The notes: a model not told the origin generated them from the letters alone. Counted from the stretch's first letter, positions 54,516 through 64,000 are shown. The stretch is 64,000 nucleotides of DNA from Leishmania martiniquensis (GCF_017916325.1 NC_090163.1:686001-750000); one strand, 5' to 3'. Translations and numbers: made by a program.

Positions 54516-56222
54516 TCACTCTTCACAAAGGAAGCAGCGGCCACGAGGGGCCTTGCCACAGGCGCACCACTCTCTTTTGGAGCCACCGCTGCCCCGTTCT
54601 CGAGTCGGCCGACCGCTGCCCCCTCTCACGCTGCCGCCGGCTCGTCGACTGCGCACAGTTGATCCTACTAACGTGCAAGAGGTGAAAGGAAGAGCAGGCG
54701 AGGCAGAGGAAATGTGGCGATGCTTCGCACCGTTCACCTCTTCCTGCAACGCACTACAAAAGGCATCGAGTATAGGCGGGCACGATGATGCGCTAGAGCC
54801 CGGGTGGATAGGGACTGTCGTCGTCGCTGCGCAGCGAGTCTCGGAAGTGCCGCTGCACTCGCGGGCATCGCCCTCGTCTGCACGCCTTCGAGAATGGGAA
54901 GCGTGTGGGTGCGTCGTGGATGGCCACAGTCTTGTGGGAAGCCCTGAAGAGGTCGCCCCGGCGTTCTCGTGAAAGCGGCACCCCCGCGCCGCCGAGCCGT
55001 CCAGGCCGTCTTGAGAGAACGGGCCTCGGGCCCCTACCGCAGCGCTCTCTGGGCTGTCCTCGTTGTCATCGTCATCGTCATCGACGTCCAACTGCGCCAA
55101 CAGCTCAGCTAGAGTCGGCCGTTCAGGTACTCGCACACTCCACTGCTGTTGCGAGGAGCGCCGCCCTGCCGCCTCTGCTCGCCTGGCGAGCACGTCGCCG
55201 GAGCAGGGCTCCCCTGACGCTGATGGCACGTTCTCGAAAACCAGCAACGGTGCTGGGCCCAAGTCGCTTGCGGCGCCGGCAAACGAAGCGCCACAACCAG
55301 TCGATGTTTGACTGCTGGCGCGGTGCACCGCAGACCCAGCCGAGTAGCGTTGGGAGGCCTGCTGTGTGGCAAAGACAGGGGAAGGAGGCGCGGCAGGGTC
55401 ACTGCTGTCCTCATCAAAGACACTGGGGGCTGGCATGGCTGCAGCCGGCGCTTCACCTCCGCTGGCGGCGAACACATTGGGAGGCTCCGGCACGACCTCG
55501 GAGAGGAACACGCCCCCGTTCCCCGATGCTGCACCCGGTGTCGGACGGCCCGAGAAGGGCGGTGGCGGCCTCCCATCTGTGGGGGCGGCAGCAGCGGCGG
55601 CAGCCGGGTGAGTCGGCGAAGGCTGACCTGAACTGCTGCTACTGCCGGCGCTGAAGGCAGGGGAAAAGGGCGGCGTCTGCGGAGATGTCGAGGACGACGT
55701 GAAGGCGGACGACGACGAGGGTGAAAAGTGTGACTCGTCAGCCTCACCGCTGGCCATGGCACCTCTACCGTTCGCGCCTGCACGCGGCGGCATTGACGGA
55801 TCCGCTGCGCGCTGGAACGCTGCCGGCTCTCCTGCGTGGATGCCACGACTGCCCCCGGCTTCGTGGCTGCTGATGGCATGCTCAAAGCAACTGTGTAGTA
55901 CTTGAAATGCTGCGGAAGCCTGGATGCTCGTGTTTTTGTCTGGGTGCACGCGAATGGCAAGCTGCCGATAGCGGCGCCTCAACGACGCCGCGCTCTGCAG
56001 GGAGTCTCTGCCGAAGATGTGAAGGGCAGCTCGGTGCATCACGGCAGGATGTGTAGGAGCGTGCCGGGGCGCAGCCGCTGCCAACACATCACGCCATATC
56101 AGTAGCACGCACTCGGCTATTTCCATGTCAGTGGCACCCTCTGGGTCGCGCAGCGCCGCTGATGCGGCCAGGGGCACTGGAGAGGGGACTCCATATGAGG
56201 AGTCAGGCGCAGAGGGTCGCAT
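54516..56222 (-). CDS. J-domain (DnaJ/HSP40-type) protein with disordered linker and C-terminal Cys motif
   Basis: The 568-aa protein starts at the ATG at 56222, just after a clear splice acceptor. A J domain spans about residues 35-120 with helix II LRRRYRQLAIRVHPDKN and the HPD motif at 93-95; helix III follows (ASAAFQVLHSCFEHAI). The HPD loop stimulates HSP70 ATPase activity. After it come about 420 residues rich in Ser, Pro, Ala, Gly and Asp with no recognisable fold, including an acidic VDDDDDDNEDSPE stretch at about 380-392. The very C-terminus is basic and ends with CACGKAPRGRCFLCEE, a C-x-C-x8-C-x2-C cluster that may bind zinc. There is no Gly/Phe region and no class I zinc finger, so it is a class III (type C) J protein. 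The client and location are unknown. Confidence 0.85.
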   Translation of the reverse strand: MRPSAPDSSYGVPSPVPLAASAALRDPEGATDMEIAECVLLIWRDVLAAAAPRHAPTHPAVMHRAALHIFGRDSLQSAASLRRRYRQLAIRVHPDKNTSIQASAAFQVLHSCFEHAISSHEAGGSRGIHAGEPAAFQRAADPSMPPRAGANGRGAMASGEADESHFSPSSSSAFTSSSTSPQTPPFSPAFSAGSSSSSGQPSPTHPAAAAAAAPTDGRPPPPFSGRPTPGAASGNGGVFLSEVVPEPPNVFAASGGEAPAAAMPAPSVFDEDSSDPAAPPSPVFATQQASQRYSAGSAVHRASSQTSTGCGASFAGAASDLGPAPLLVFENVPSASGEPCSGDVLARRAEAAGRRSSQQQWSVRVPERPTLAELLAQLDVDDDDDDNEDSPESAAVGARGPFSQDGLDGSAARGCRFHENAGATSSGLPTRLWPSTTHPHASHSRRRADEGDARECSGTSETRCAATTTVPIHPGSSASSCPPILDAFCSALQEEVNGAKHRHISSASPALPFTSCTLVGSTVRSRRAGGSVRGGSGRPTRERGSGGSKREWCACGKAPRGRCFLCEE

Positions 56223-57215
56223 GCCGCCTTGACTACGTGTCCTCTCTGCCCGCAGGCCTTTAGAAGAGGGAGGGGGTGTAAAGACGCTTCGGCACGCAGC
56301 GCACGCCCACAATTCGGACACGCATAGAGCGCGCGAGAGAGAGGGTGGGGAAGGGGCGGAGAGGGAAGACGGAGTTGACCAGGAAAAGAGCAGCGTTTTT
56401 TGGTCAGTTCGGCCGCCCGCATCTACGCGATGGTACGCACCGAAGTGAAGGCGCAGGTGGAGTGTCCGTGCAGCTCTCACAACGACTAATGGTGAACGCG
56501 TACGCGTGACTTCATGCTGTGCGGCGATGCCCCAAACCCAGTCTCTTTCCGTTGCGGTGCAACTTTCAGCTCTTCTGCTCGCTTGGCAGAGAGAGACGCC
56601 CTCATCCACAGCGAGAGAGGGGGCAAGCGGGGCTTCGAGCCCCAATAGTCTCCGGTGGTCGACGGGAAAATGGCGGGGGAGCGGCAGAGTGCGGCACAGT
56701 GACAGAGGGGGGAGGGGGTGGGCAGAAGCTACACAACATAGCTGCCCAACGAGGACGACCCACCACCACCACTACCGCAACCGTCACCAGGGGAGCTCCA
56801 CGACACCTCCGCGCTCCGCTTTCTTCTTCGAGGTATTTATACTCCTTCGCGCGTATGTTGGGGGGGGGGGGGTAGCGTGGAGAGAGAGGGAGAGAGACGC
56901 GTACGTGCCTATGGTGAAGCCATGCGATCGAGACGAAATTCAGTAAAACCACCACAGCAGAGATGCGAGATAGAGAGAGAGGGAGAGCGCGCGCGCTGAG
57001 AGCGGTGAGGGGTGAGCGGCATGCGGCCTGACGCCGAGGTGTACCTGCATCGACGCGCTGCTGCATGGGATGCTTGTAGGTGACTTGCACCTGTGGGCAA
57101 AGCCCCCATACAAAGCCGCATGCGCAGGCAGGCAGTGACACGCACCAAGTACGTCACGGCCACCCGCCCACTCCCTCTCCCTGGCTTTGTGCGCCGCCCT
57201 GCCCCTTCGCCCTCC
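56223..57215. other. Spacer between the BCP1-family gene and the J-domain gene
   Basis: About 1 kb, no gene seen. Contains the J-domain leader, a CCACCA-rich stretch near 56760-56775, a G13 homopolymer at 56860-56872 (C13 on the transcribed strand) and GA repeats at 56879-56896 and 56970-56986. Confidence 0.6.
56258..56277 (-). promoter_or_regulatory. Trans-splice acceptor of the J-domain gene
   Basis: Minus strand ACACCCCCTCCCTCTTCTAAAG with the AG at 56259-56258; the leader to the ATG at 56222 is about 35 nt. Confidence 0.45.
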
Positions 57216-59231
57216 TCATCCTCGCTCGTACCGCTCCACCGCGGTATGGACCGTCTGCCGCCGCCGCATCTCGCCCACCGCCTGCCGCGCAGCGCCGTAC
57301 TGCAGTACAAAGAGAATAGAAAGCGGCACTTCGTGCGCTGGTTGGCCGTCATACTGCGGGCGGCAGCGGTACACCAGAGTGGCGACCCGCTTGTCGCGGA
57401 ACTGGTAGAGAACGCTATCCTCTTCGCGCCAGAAGATGTAGTGCGTAAGGTCTAGCTCAGGCTCGGGGGCGCTCATCGTGCCGCTGCTGCCACTCCCACC
57501 GGCCGACTCGCTCTTTTTTTTCGCGCTGTGGTTGCCTCTGTTGTGATGCCGCCGGTGAGCTGCAGCGGCGGCGTCGCGATCGCCACCGGCGCCCTCCGCG
57601 CCGCCACCAGATGAAAGCGGTGCCGCATGCTTCGCCAATGTCACCGGCGCATCTGTGGCACGCTGAACCTTCGCCAGGACGGCAAACATACATGGGTGGG
57701 TTGCAAAGATGGGGCGCTCGTGCGTCGCCACCGCCCCCTCTACCGTCTGCGCCGTGCCCTTCTTCTCTTCTTGGGCGGCAGCATCGAGGCGATCGAGCAA
57801 ATCCTCGAGAATCTGCACCGTCAGCTCAAGCGGAATGTTGCGGATGTATTCGGAGATGAGCCAAACACACTTGGCGCGCGACGACGCGACGCGGCCGCCG
57901 CCCACGAAACTGGTCAGGATGTCTGTCGGTGGAATGCCCGATGCCGCCTGCCGCCATACGCACCGCTGCAAAATATCGCAGAGCGGGCGCAATGCCGCGG
58001 GGTAGAGCGCCTGCCCATGCGCGACGTCCAGCACGGAGGAGAGCCCGTAGAACTCTTGCGCCTCCTCCCCTGTGGCGTCTTCGCCGTTGTTTTGTAGGCG
58101 CACCACGCTCGTGAAGGGGCTCTCGAGCAGCGCCAACCCCAGCTCGTCGCGGTCCACCTCGTTCATTCTGTCCGGGCAGAGCTGATCCATCAGGTGGAGA
58201 AGGCCGTCTGTGTTGGACGCCTCCATGTCAAACACGCCAAAGTCGACAGTGACAACGCCATCGCCGCTGTCGTCGTCGCCGTCGTCGTCCTCACTGCTGT
58301 TCCCCCCAGTGAGGCCGCTGCGACGATGCGCGCCCCAAGCATCATCAACGCCCTTCTTCTCTTCCTTCTCACTCTCCTCGTGGTTGTCCGACTCCCCACT
58401 GAAGTGCGACCTGTCGCTCTCCGACTCCTCCCCCGCGTCGCTATCGGAGATGTCCCACAGGTCATCGTTGCTGCTGCTCACTAGGCCGCTCTCTTCGATC
58501 GAGTCCTCCTTGCCACTGCTGTCGCCTGCGCCGCTGCTGCCCTCATCGGCGTCGCCCATCTTCTCTCGTCGCTGAGCATCGGCAGCAGCCACAGCCTTCC
58601 GCAGCTGGCGCAGTTCTACCTCTTCTTCCTCCGCGGCGCTGTCCTCTTTGCTGCGGCCGCCGAGAAGCGAGTCACCGCTGCTAGGCTGGTTTCCGTCATC
58701 CCCAACATAGTCGTTGGAGCTGAAGTCGACAACGGCATCCGCGTCCTCCCCGTCATCCTGACTGGCAGGGCCGAAACGCCCCGACGCAGGCGAATACGTG
58801 CGGCCTGGAAGCGATGGGAAAGAGACCGTACCCGGTACCGGCACAGGGCGCGTCTGCTGCGCATTCGGCGTTGTCTCACCTGAGTCGACGTCATCGTTGA
58901 CCGGCTGGCCATCCTTGTCGAACGAGATGCGGCGACGCTTGGCGTGCGCCTCCAGTTGCCGGCGGTGGCGTACCAATGACTCGGGCGTGGCAGGGAAGTC
59001 CTTGGCTTTCTTGCGGGTCTCCTTGGCCAGCTTGATCTCGCCAGGCGAGTAGACGGGCTCGGCGCGCTGCGCAGCAGCTACAACATCTGAGGTGGCGGCA
59101 GCTGAGGAAGCCCGAAGACTCGCCGAACTCTTCAAGCTCTGATCCCCGGTTCCGTGGTACCCTTGGCTACTCCGGTGATACGCCGCGCTTTCGATGTCGA
59201 TCGGCTCCGGCTGGCGGTGACGTTTCGGCAT
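57216..59231 (-). CDS. BCP1/BCCIP family protein
   Basis: The 671-aa protein starts at the ATG at 59231 (MPKRHRQPEPIDIE); the upstream frame is leader. The N-terminal half is basic then strongly acidic and Ser-rich (about 150-300: EEEEVELRQ, DISDSDAGEESESDRSH), probably disordered. The C-terminal half matches the BCP1/BCCIP family: VDFGVFDMEASNTDGLLHLM, ELGLALLESPFTSVVRLQNN, FYGLSSVLDV, and CVWLISEYIRNIPLELTVQI, which corresponds to the family's LISERxINxP segment. In yeast BCP1 is a nuclear chaperone for ribosomal protein L23 and is needed for export of Mss4; the human homologue BCCIP binds BRCA2 and p21. It is about twice the usual length because of the N-terminal extension and low-complexity inserts near the C-terminus. 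Confidence 0.82.
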   Translation of the reverse strand: MPKRHRQPEPIDIESAAYHRSSQGYHGTGDQSLKSSASLRASSAAATSDVVAAAQRAEPVYSPGEIKLAKETRKKAKDFPATPESLVRHRRQLEAHAKRRRISFDKDGQPVNDDVDSGETTPNAQQTRPVPVPGTVSFPSLPGRTYSPASGRFGPASQDDGEDADAVVDFSSNDYVGDDGNQPSSGDSLLGGRSKEDSAAEEEEVELRQLRKAVAAADAQRREKMGDADEGSSGAGDSSGKEDSIEESGLVSSSNDDLWDISDSDAGEESESDRSHFSGESDNHEESEKEEKKGVDDAWGAHRRSGLTGGNSSEDDDGDDDSGDGVVTVDFGVFDMEASNTDGLLHLMDQLCPDRMNEVDRDELGLALLESPFTSVVRLQNNGEDATGEEAQEFYGLSSVLDVAHGQALYPAALRPLCDILQRCVWRQAASGIPPTDILTSFVGGGRVASSRAKCVWLISEYIRNIPLELTVQILEDLLDRLDAAAQEEKKGTAQTVEGAVATHERPIFATHPCMFAVLAKVQRATDAPVTLAKHAAPLSSGGGAEGAGGDRDAAAAAHRRHHNRGNHSAKKKSESAGGSGSSGTMSAPEPELDLTHYIFWREEDSVLYQFRDKRVATLVYRCRPQYDGQPAHEVPLSILFVLQYGAARQAVGEMRRRQTVHTAVERYERG

Positions 59232-60113
59232 GATCAGAGGCACGTACTTGTTCTCTGTGTCTCTCAAAGACCTGTGGATGCTGTAATGTGCGGGCGTGCT
59301 TCGAGTATAGGCAGGCCGGCAGGCGTGTGGGGAAGAGGGGTGAAGGGGAAGGGGGGGCAGTCTCAATCAGCGCTATAAAGCCAGCTGTCACAATCAGGGA
59401 AGTCACCGAAGGAGATGCTCTAGAAGTCGACGAGCTTCGCTAAGAGAGGGTCGCCGGTCAACGGCAGAGGCAGAGGAGATCAAAGGAAGAAAGAGAAAGG
59501 GAGAGGTGACAAGGTGAGCCCGCGCAGGCATCCGCCACCGGGGAAGAGCACGTGTTGCACGGGCGCATGCCCAGAAAAACATACCGACTCATACGGCGGC
59601 TCCTCTCGATAAGCGGCATACGCCCCCCTCCCCGATCACCTGTGCCTTCGCTGCCTCACCCCCGCCCCCTCAGCCGCCGCTGCGTGGTTCAGTGGTGACA
59701 AGGAGCTCGGCAAAGCTATCCACCCAGAAAGGGCCGCATGAAGATGGGCATATATCAAGGGACAGTCAGATGTCCCACAACGCAAACGGCGTTCGCGTTT
59801 CAATGGCGAAAAAAGGGCCCCACCTGCCCAAACGTGGACGAAACGCGCGCGCTCACGTCCGCGAGAGGTCCGTACGTGCGCGCCCTATGGGCGATTTCCA
59901 CGCTCTTCACCTCCCCCGACACGCACATACACATACACATATGCACATACATACACATACTGGCTGACTGTTCGCTCCTCTGTGTGTGTGTGCGCGCGCG
60001 TTAAAGGAGAATTCAGCCTACAGAGCCTCACTTGTGACGCGCAGATGTAGGCGCACACGCACACTGAATTGACCAGGAGCATGGCACACCATCCCCAGCC
60101 CTCCGCGGGTGCT
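59232..60113. other. Spacer between PDCD5 and the BCP1-family gene
   Basis: About 880 nt without a gene. Contains a polypyrimidine tract on the minus strand at about 59357-59330, a CATA-rich stretch at about 59920-59960 on the plus strand, and a GT/GC repeat at 59983-60000. A box-A-like TGGTTCAGTGG at about 59685-59695 has no partner box B and was not accepted as a tRNA. Confidence 0.6.
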
Positions 60114-60455
60114 TCACCAGTCATCATCCATGCGTTTGCGAGCAATGGTGATGTGAGACTTGGCCTCCGCTCCCTGGTTTGCCATCTGGCTCAACAGCTC
60201 GCGCACCATGTCATCAGATACGGGTGGCTGCATCTTGCCCCGCTGCACAGCTTGGATGATGTGCATCTCTACAGCATGAGCGCGGTCTGCCTTCACCTGC
60301 GCGATGCGCTTTAGGCGCTCGCGGCCCTCCGCACTCACGAACGCGCGCAGCATATTATCTTTCTGCTCCTCAAACGCCTCCATGCGCTCCTGCTGCGCCT
60401 GCTGCTTGGCCATCATCTGCTGCGCCTGCTCCTCCGAGATGGGCACGCGTGACAT
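60114..60455 (-). CDS. PDCD5: PDCD5-family DNA-binding protein
   Basis: The 113-aa protein starts at the ATG at 60455 (MSRVPISEEQAQQMM). Upstream in-frame sequence is a TCTG/CA-repeat leader. The family core is present: a Gln-rich N-terminal helix (AQQMMAKQQAQQERMEAFEE), ERLKRIAQVKADRAHAVE, and IIQAVQRGKMQPPVSDDMVRELL, ending with ITIARKRMDDDW, the typical acidic-aromatic tail of PDCD5. The length matches the family (about 110-130 aa). PDCD5 proteins form a three-helix bundle, bind double-stranded DNA or chaperonin complexes, and are linked to cell death in animals; the archaeal homologues bind DNA. The role here is unknown. Confidence 0.95.
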   Translation of the reverse strand: MSRVPISEEQAQQMMAKQQAQQERMEAFEEQKDNMLRAFVSAEGRERLKRIAQVKADRAHAVEMHIIQAVQRGKMQPPVSDDMVRELLSQMANQGAEAKSHITIARKRMDDDW

Positions 60456-61405
60456 GACGATAGACGCAGAAACTCGCCTGGGTGTGTGTGTGTCTGTCTG
60501 TCTGTCTGTCAGTATGTTTACCTGCACTTGGTGGGAGGAGGGAAAGCGTGAGGAAGCAAGTGCGCTGTCAAGCTTGTCAGCGACTGGGCCTCGAACGTCT
60601 ACACCTCTCTTCTCCTCGTGTCCTGTGCGCACCAAAGTTCGGAGCCGGATGACCGCCTCTCTAGGCTGATTTACTGTATAAGGGAGACTAGTGGCGTATG
60701 AATCGAGAAGCACTTGCGCACGTTGCACGGCGGGGAAGAGGTAGAGAGGGTTGCGAGAGGCGAACAGAGAACGCGTGAAGCTCAGAATCGTTCCTGTTAG
60801 GAGCGAAAAAGGGGAATGAAGAGGGGCAGAGGCAAAGAGGGGGATGTCTGCGGAGTCGCGCAGACGCACGCGTGCGCAGGGACTTCCCCTGCGTGGCAGC
60901 TATGTAGTAGAGCCTTGAAGAAGGCAGCGTTCGGCAGCGAGGCTAAGAGGCGTCGCAGAGGAATGCGGTGCTTCTAATCTTCTTCGACGGAGGAAGGAGA
61001 GCAATGCAGGGAGAAGCAGTCGAAGGCTCGATGGCAATGGCGGAATTCGTCACCAGAGAGGGTGCTGAAGCGATGCCATTGAGCACGGTCATAAGCGCGC
61101 GTTACGCAGCACAGGGAATCGGAGGGGGGAAGGGCGACCATGTGGCGCCGCATCAAAGATACGGGCGGGGGGAGATGATAATAACTGGCTTGACGGGGGC
61201 GCGTGCTTCCCGCCTGAACGGAGCACAAGGCCGGGAGACTAAGGTAAAAATCTCCTCCGCCCCACCCCCACAAACGCACACGCATGCACACACACACACA
61301 CGGACCCCCTGCCCTCCCCGCGGGATCAGTCGGGCGCTAAAGTGCCCCTTTTCAGGACCTGCTTTCCCTTGCCTCTGCCTGGCTGACCTCCCTTCCCCCA
61401 TGAGG
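60456..61405. other. Spacer between the TPMT-like gene and PDCD5
   Basis: About 950 nt, no gene seen. Contains GT and TCTG repeats at about 60482-60511 within the PDCD5 leader, CA repeats at about 61264-61301, and G-rich sequence near 61123-61172. Confidence 0.6.
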
Positions 61406-61535
61406 TCATGACGTGGGATAGACACGTAAGAACTCATAGTGGTGCACTGCCCCGGGCTCTGGAGAGCCGTACCAGCGGTTTTCCAGCATCGTGCAAACTT
61501 CGTATCCACGCCCCGTTGCTGCTTCGTAGAGGGTC
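61406..61535 (-). other. Out-of-frame C-terminal remainder of the TPMT-like gene
   Basis: In another minus-strand frame this stretch reads TLYEAATGRGYEVCTML, then ENRWYGSPEPGAVHHYEFL, and ends RVYPTS before TGA at 61408-61406. It continues the TPMT family pattern broken at about 61530-61538 and supports a frameshift rather than a naturally short protein. Confidence 0.75.
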
Positions 61536-62090
61536 TTGCACCTGATCCGTTGAGAATGTGAAAGGTGGCCCGCTGTCGTCGCCCTCATCGCGAATGGGCC
61601 GCTCGATCATGACACCGGCCGTCGGGTTCAAAACGGCAGCGATCGCCCGCACGTACCGCTCACGCTCAGTGGGATGCATCGCCATCATCGATGCCCGGTC
61701 ATACACAAAGTCGGCACGCGCTTCGCGGAATGCCGCCAGCTGCGGCAGCTCCAGGAAATCCCCGCCGAAGAGGCGTACCGTGCAGCCCTCACACATGCCC
61801 TCGTACACTTCCACAGCTGCTCCATCGCCCAAGGCATGTTCAGTGCGCGTAAACTCGACCCCCTCAAAGCGGCGCTCGCGTTGGAGACGCAGCGCCACCG
61901 CTGACCGCTCGACGCCCACCACGACAGCCGCACCATGGCCCGCCATGTACCGCAGCGCAGGCGAATCCCCACACAATGGGACGAGCACCACTTTACCGCG
62001 CAGGAATTCATGTACGATCAGCTCCTCCTGGGTACCGTTCAACGCCCCAGCGACGTTCCTTTCCGCCGTGACGATGTACGGCAACGTCAT
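61434..62090 (-). CDS. TPMT-family SAM-dependent methyltransferase, C-terminus shifted out of frame
   Basis: The open frame from the ATG at 62090 encodes 218 aa. It has the TPMT-family SAM-binding segment VVLVPLCGDSPALRYMAGHG followed by VVGVERSAVAL (about 34-64), and GDFLELPQL, DFVYDRASMMAMHPTERERY further on, matching thiopurine methyltransferase-like enzymes. After FTFSTDQVQ (around 61538) the frame changes to sequence with no family character (DPLRSSNGAW...). The expected family C-terminus is in the next frame down to 61406. So the gene carries an apparent single-base shift: either a real disabling mutation or a sequence error. Members methylate thiol, halide or metalloid substrates; the substrate here is unknown. 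Confidence 0.8.
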   Translation of the reverse strand: MTLPYIVTAERNVAGALNGTQEELIVHEFLRGKVVLVPLCGDSPALRYMAGHGAAVVVGVERSAVALRLQRERRFEGVEFTRTEHALGDGAAVEVYEGMCEGCTVRLFGGDFLELPQLAAFREARADFVYDRASMMAMHPTERERYVRAIAAVLNPTAGVMIERPIRDEGDDSGPPFTFSTDQVQDPLRSSNGAWIRSLHDAGKPLVRLSRARGSAPL

Positions 62091-64000
62091 CCCCGCCGCG
62101 CTCCTCGCATCAGGAACACTGCACGCAAACACGTAAACGTTGCGCGTGTAAAAAGGCGTTTCCTCCGCCCGGCGCCATCCTGTAACCCCCCTCCTCCCAC
62201 GCAGTCGTCCAGAACTCTGCAGTATTATCACCTGTGAGCTTGCAAGAAAAGCTGACCGCTACGGAAGCAGACGGTTGCCCACTCATTGTTCCAGAGAGCA
62301 GCCAACAATTCCGCTAAGCACCATACGATACTCGCTACAATGTTCTCGTGCAGCCTGCCCCGTTGCGAGCGGCCAGAATGCGATAACCACGGCAAAACTC
62401 AGCAGGCACGAACGCAAAAACGCCCCTACTCAAGTAAAATCGATTTTTGGCAGCCTTCGCAACGAAAACTCTCTGAACCCCTTTACCACTGACTGCACAA
62501 AGGCTCTGCAGTGAAGCAGGCGAAACTCAACGGCGCCGACCGCACAATATGAAAGCAGCTTCCGTGAAAGAGTAAAAGAGGCCCGCAGTAGGGAGAAAAA
62601 ACGAATAAGGGGGACGTGGCAGAGAAGAAGTGGGGGGAGGAATACGTGGTGCGCAGGGCAAGTGGATGCGTCAGCAGCGGCGCACGAGCAGGGGCACGCA
62701 GCCGGATGCGGTGCGACACGGCGCCAGGCATGCAGTTCAGAGTGGCGCCGAGACGCTCACCGCCCTGGCAGCGCCATCAGCCCTCAGCAGCAGCACGGCA
62801 GTGTCAGGCAGCATGCTCCACCACGCGTAGAGGCACGCACCACAGCACCGCCGCCCGTTCAGTCACGCAGCGCCGGAGGGCAAGCGCAGGCGCGGGTACC
62901 ACGCACGCAAGCGCAGGCACCATGCAGTGGTTGTCAACGCGAGCGCTCCGGCGAGAGACGCGCAGTGCAAAGCACCGCGCATGGCGCAGCATACACCCGC
63001 ACCCGCGCACAGACACGCACGTCAACGCCGCGGCCACAATGCGCAGCGGGGCGGCGACAGCCTCACGCCACGGAAAATCACTCGCGCTCCGTCCCCCGTC
63101 GCAGCGCTCGGCATCCGGGCCCCACCCTTCCGGCCCCCAAGCGCGGAGACCTGGTGCTAGTGCACACGCATACGGGGAAACGAGCATTGGAGAGCGAACA
63201 CAAGAGCGAGAGAGGCGGGGTTGCACCGATCAGCACAGGATATATTCCACACGCCCCTGCACCCTTCTGTTTCCTCCATCCACTATTCACGTCTCTGGCG
63301 TGCCCACCACACCTCGCCGCCGCGCCTGCCCACTATAGAGTCCGGCAGCCCACACGCACACACCGCCACACAGCCGCAGCCGGGGGTCGCTCGCGGGCAG
63401 CAGGTCCAGCACAATGAGGCGGTGGCCATGGGCACAGGTGCGGCAGTGAGGAGGGCAGGCATACATGCGAGCAATAACGCACACCAGCGCACGTACATAC
63501 ATATACTTACACACACACATACTTAAGCTTACGGGCATACGCTTACGCACAGGCGCGCAGGCCGAAGGCGAGCAGCAGCGCGCCGCCGCCCCTACGAGGA
63601 CACAAAGCACAGTACAGCTCTTAGAGGAAAGGACCACTGCGGTGAAAGCACGGATGAAGTGGAAGACACGGGCGACGGGCCTCACAGCAGCGGCAGCCGA
63701 CAACGCACACACACGCATACACGCAGTCGCACGCGTGCGACGGTGACGAGAGAGAGAGAGGCAGGTGTGCGCAGCGCCTTGCCCCGCCATCCCGCCGGCA
63801 GCGCTCCACCACACCCACCGCAGCACACAGGGAGGCCCCGCAGCGCTAAGCGAGATAAAAAGACGCTGCAGCCTCACGCGCCCTCCCCAGAGTGAGCACA
63901 AGGCTGGCGGGAAAGAAAAGAGGGTGACGCAGCACGCGCCAAAGCAGCCGCGGCCACGCTCCGGGGGGAGAGAGAGAGAGGAAGCAGCAGCCGGCGAATT
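62091..64000. other. Non-coding right end of the window
   Basis: About 1.9 kb without a supported gene. The part nearest the TPMT-like start (62230-62600) is relatively AT-rich; a purine-rich plus-strand run at about 62560-62640 could be its splice tract. From about 62640 to 63350 the sequence is GC-rich, full of GCAGGCGCA-like and CACGCACG-like motifs, without clean repeats. CA-rich stretches follow at 63470-63525 and 63700-63730. Plus-strand frames of up to 251 codons are repeat-derived and unconvincing. The purine-rich run at 63906-63993 suggests that minus-strand transcription continues from a gene beyond the edge. Confidence 0.5.

Noticed and set aside
59681..59760. Box-A-like TGGTTCAGTGG on the plus strand, possible tRNA or Pol III element
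   Set aside because: No matching box B (GGTTCGANNCC) or cloverleaf in the next 100 bases.
62662..63417. 251-codon plus-strand frame at the right end
   Set aside because: Composition is Arg/Ala/Thr/His from GC and CA repeats, on the strand opposite all real genes.

Overview
The window looks like nuclear DNA of a Leishmania-type trypanosomatid (Leishmaniinae). It is GC-rich and every convincing gene is intronless and on the minus strand. Genes are separated by 0.7-3.5 kb spacers full of CA/GT microsatellites, homopolymer tracts and long polypyrimidine runs (purine-rich on the plus strand as given) followed by AG, the signature of trans-splicing. The gene set is eukaryotic and includes VPS15, BMS1, RPA1, PCH2/TRIP13, TOP3-beta, a flagellar protein and a DHHC enzyme. 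The whole window therefore reads as part of one polycistronic directional gene cluster, transcribed from high to low coordinates. From memory and unverified, RPA1 and topoisomerase III lie close together on chromosome 28 of Leishmania major, which would fit.

Order along the transcription direction (right to left): an unassigned block with no gene (about 62.1-64 kb); a TPMT-like methyltransferase with an apparent frameshift; PDCD5; a BCP1/BCCIP-family protein; a J-domain protein with a long disordered linker; a 3.5-kb spacer with a possible retroposon remnant; a DHHC palmitoyltransferase; the ribosome-biogenesis GTPase BMS1; a FAM86/EEF2KMT-like methyltransferase; CFAP96 (C4orf47 family); a C-terminal-motor kinesin (kinesin-14); methylthioribulose-1-phosphate dehydratase; a RAD5/RAD16-like SNF2 ATPase with RING and two RanBP2 zinc fingers; RPA1; a small probable mitochondrial protein; a giant (about 2,846 aa) protein of unknown function; PCH2/TRIP13; topoisomerase III-beta; an ArfGAP; and the 5' part of VPS15, which runs off the left edge.

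As usual in trypanosomatids the neighbours do not form a pathway: membrane traffic, genome maintenance, ribosome biogenesis, flagellum and metabolism are mixed, and expression would be set after transcription. Several open frames extend upstream of the real start into polypyrimidine/CA-rich leader through TTG or GTG codons. I placed starts at the first ATG after a plausible splice acceptor, usually where family homology begins.

No tRNA, rRNA, CRISPR, prokaryotic operon or complete mobile element was found. The most interesting items are the giant unassigned protein, a roughly 300-residue insertion inside the VPS15 kinase N-lobe, two long insertions inside the kinesin motor domain, the broken TPMT-like gene, and two compositionally distinct non-coding blocks that may be degenerate retroposons.
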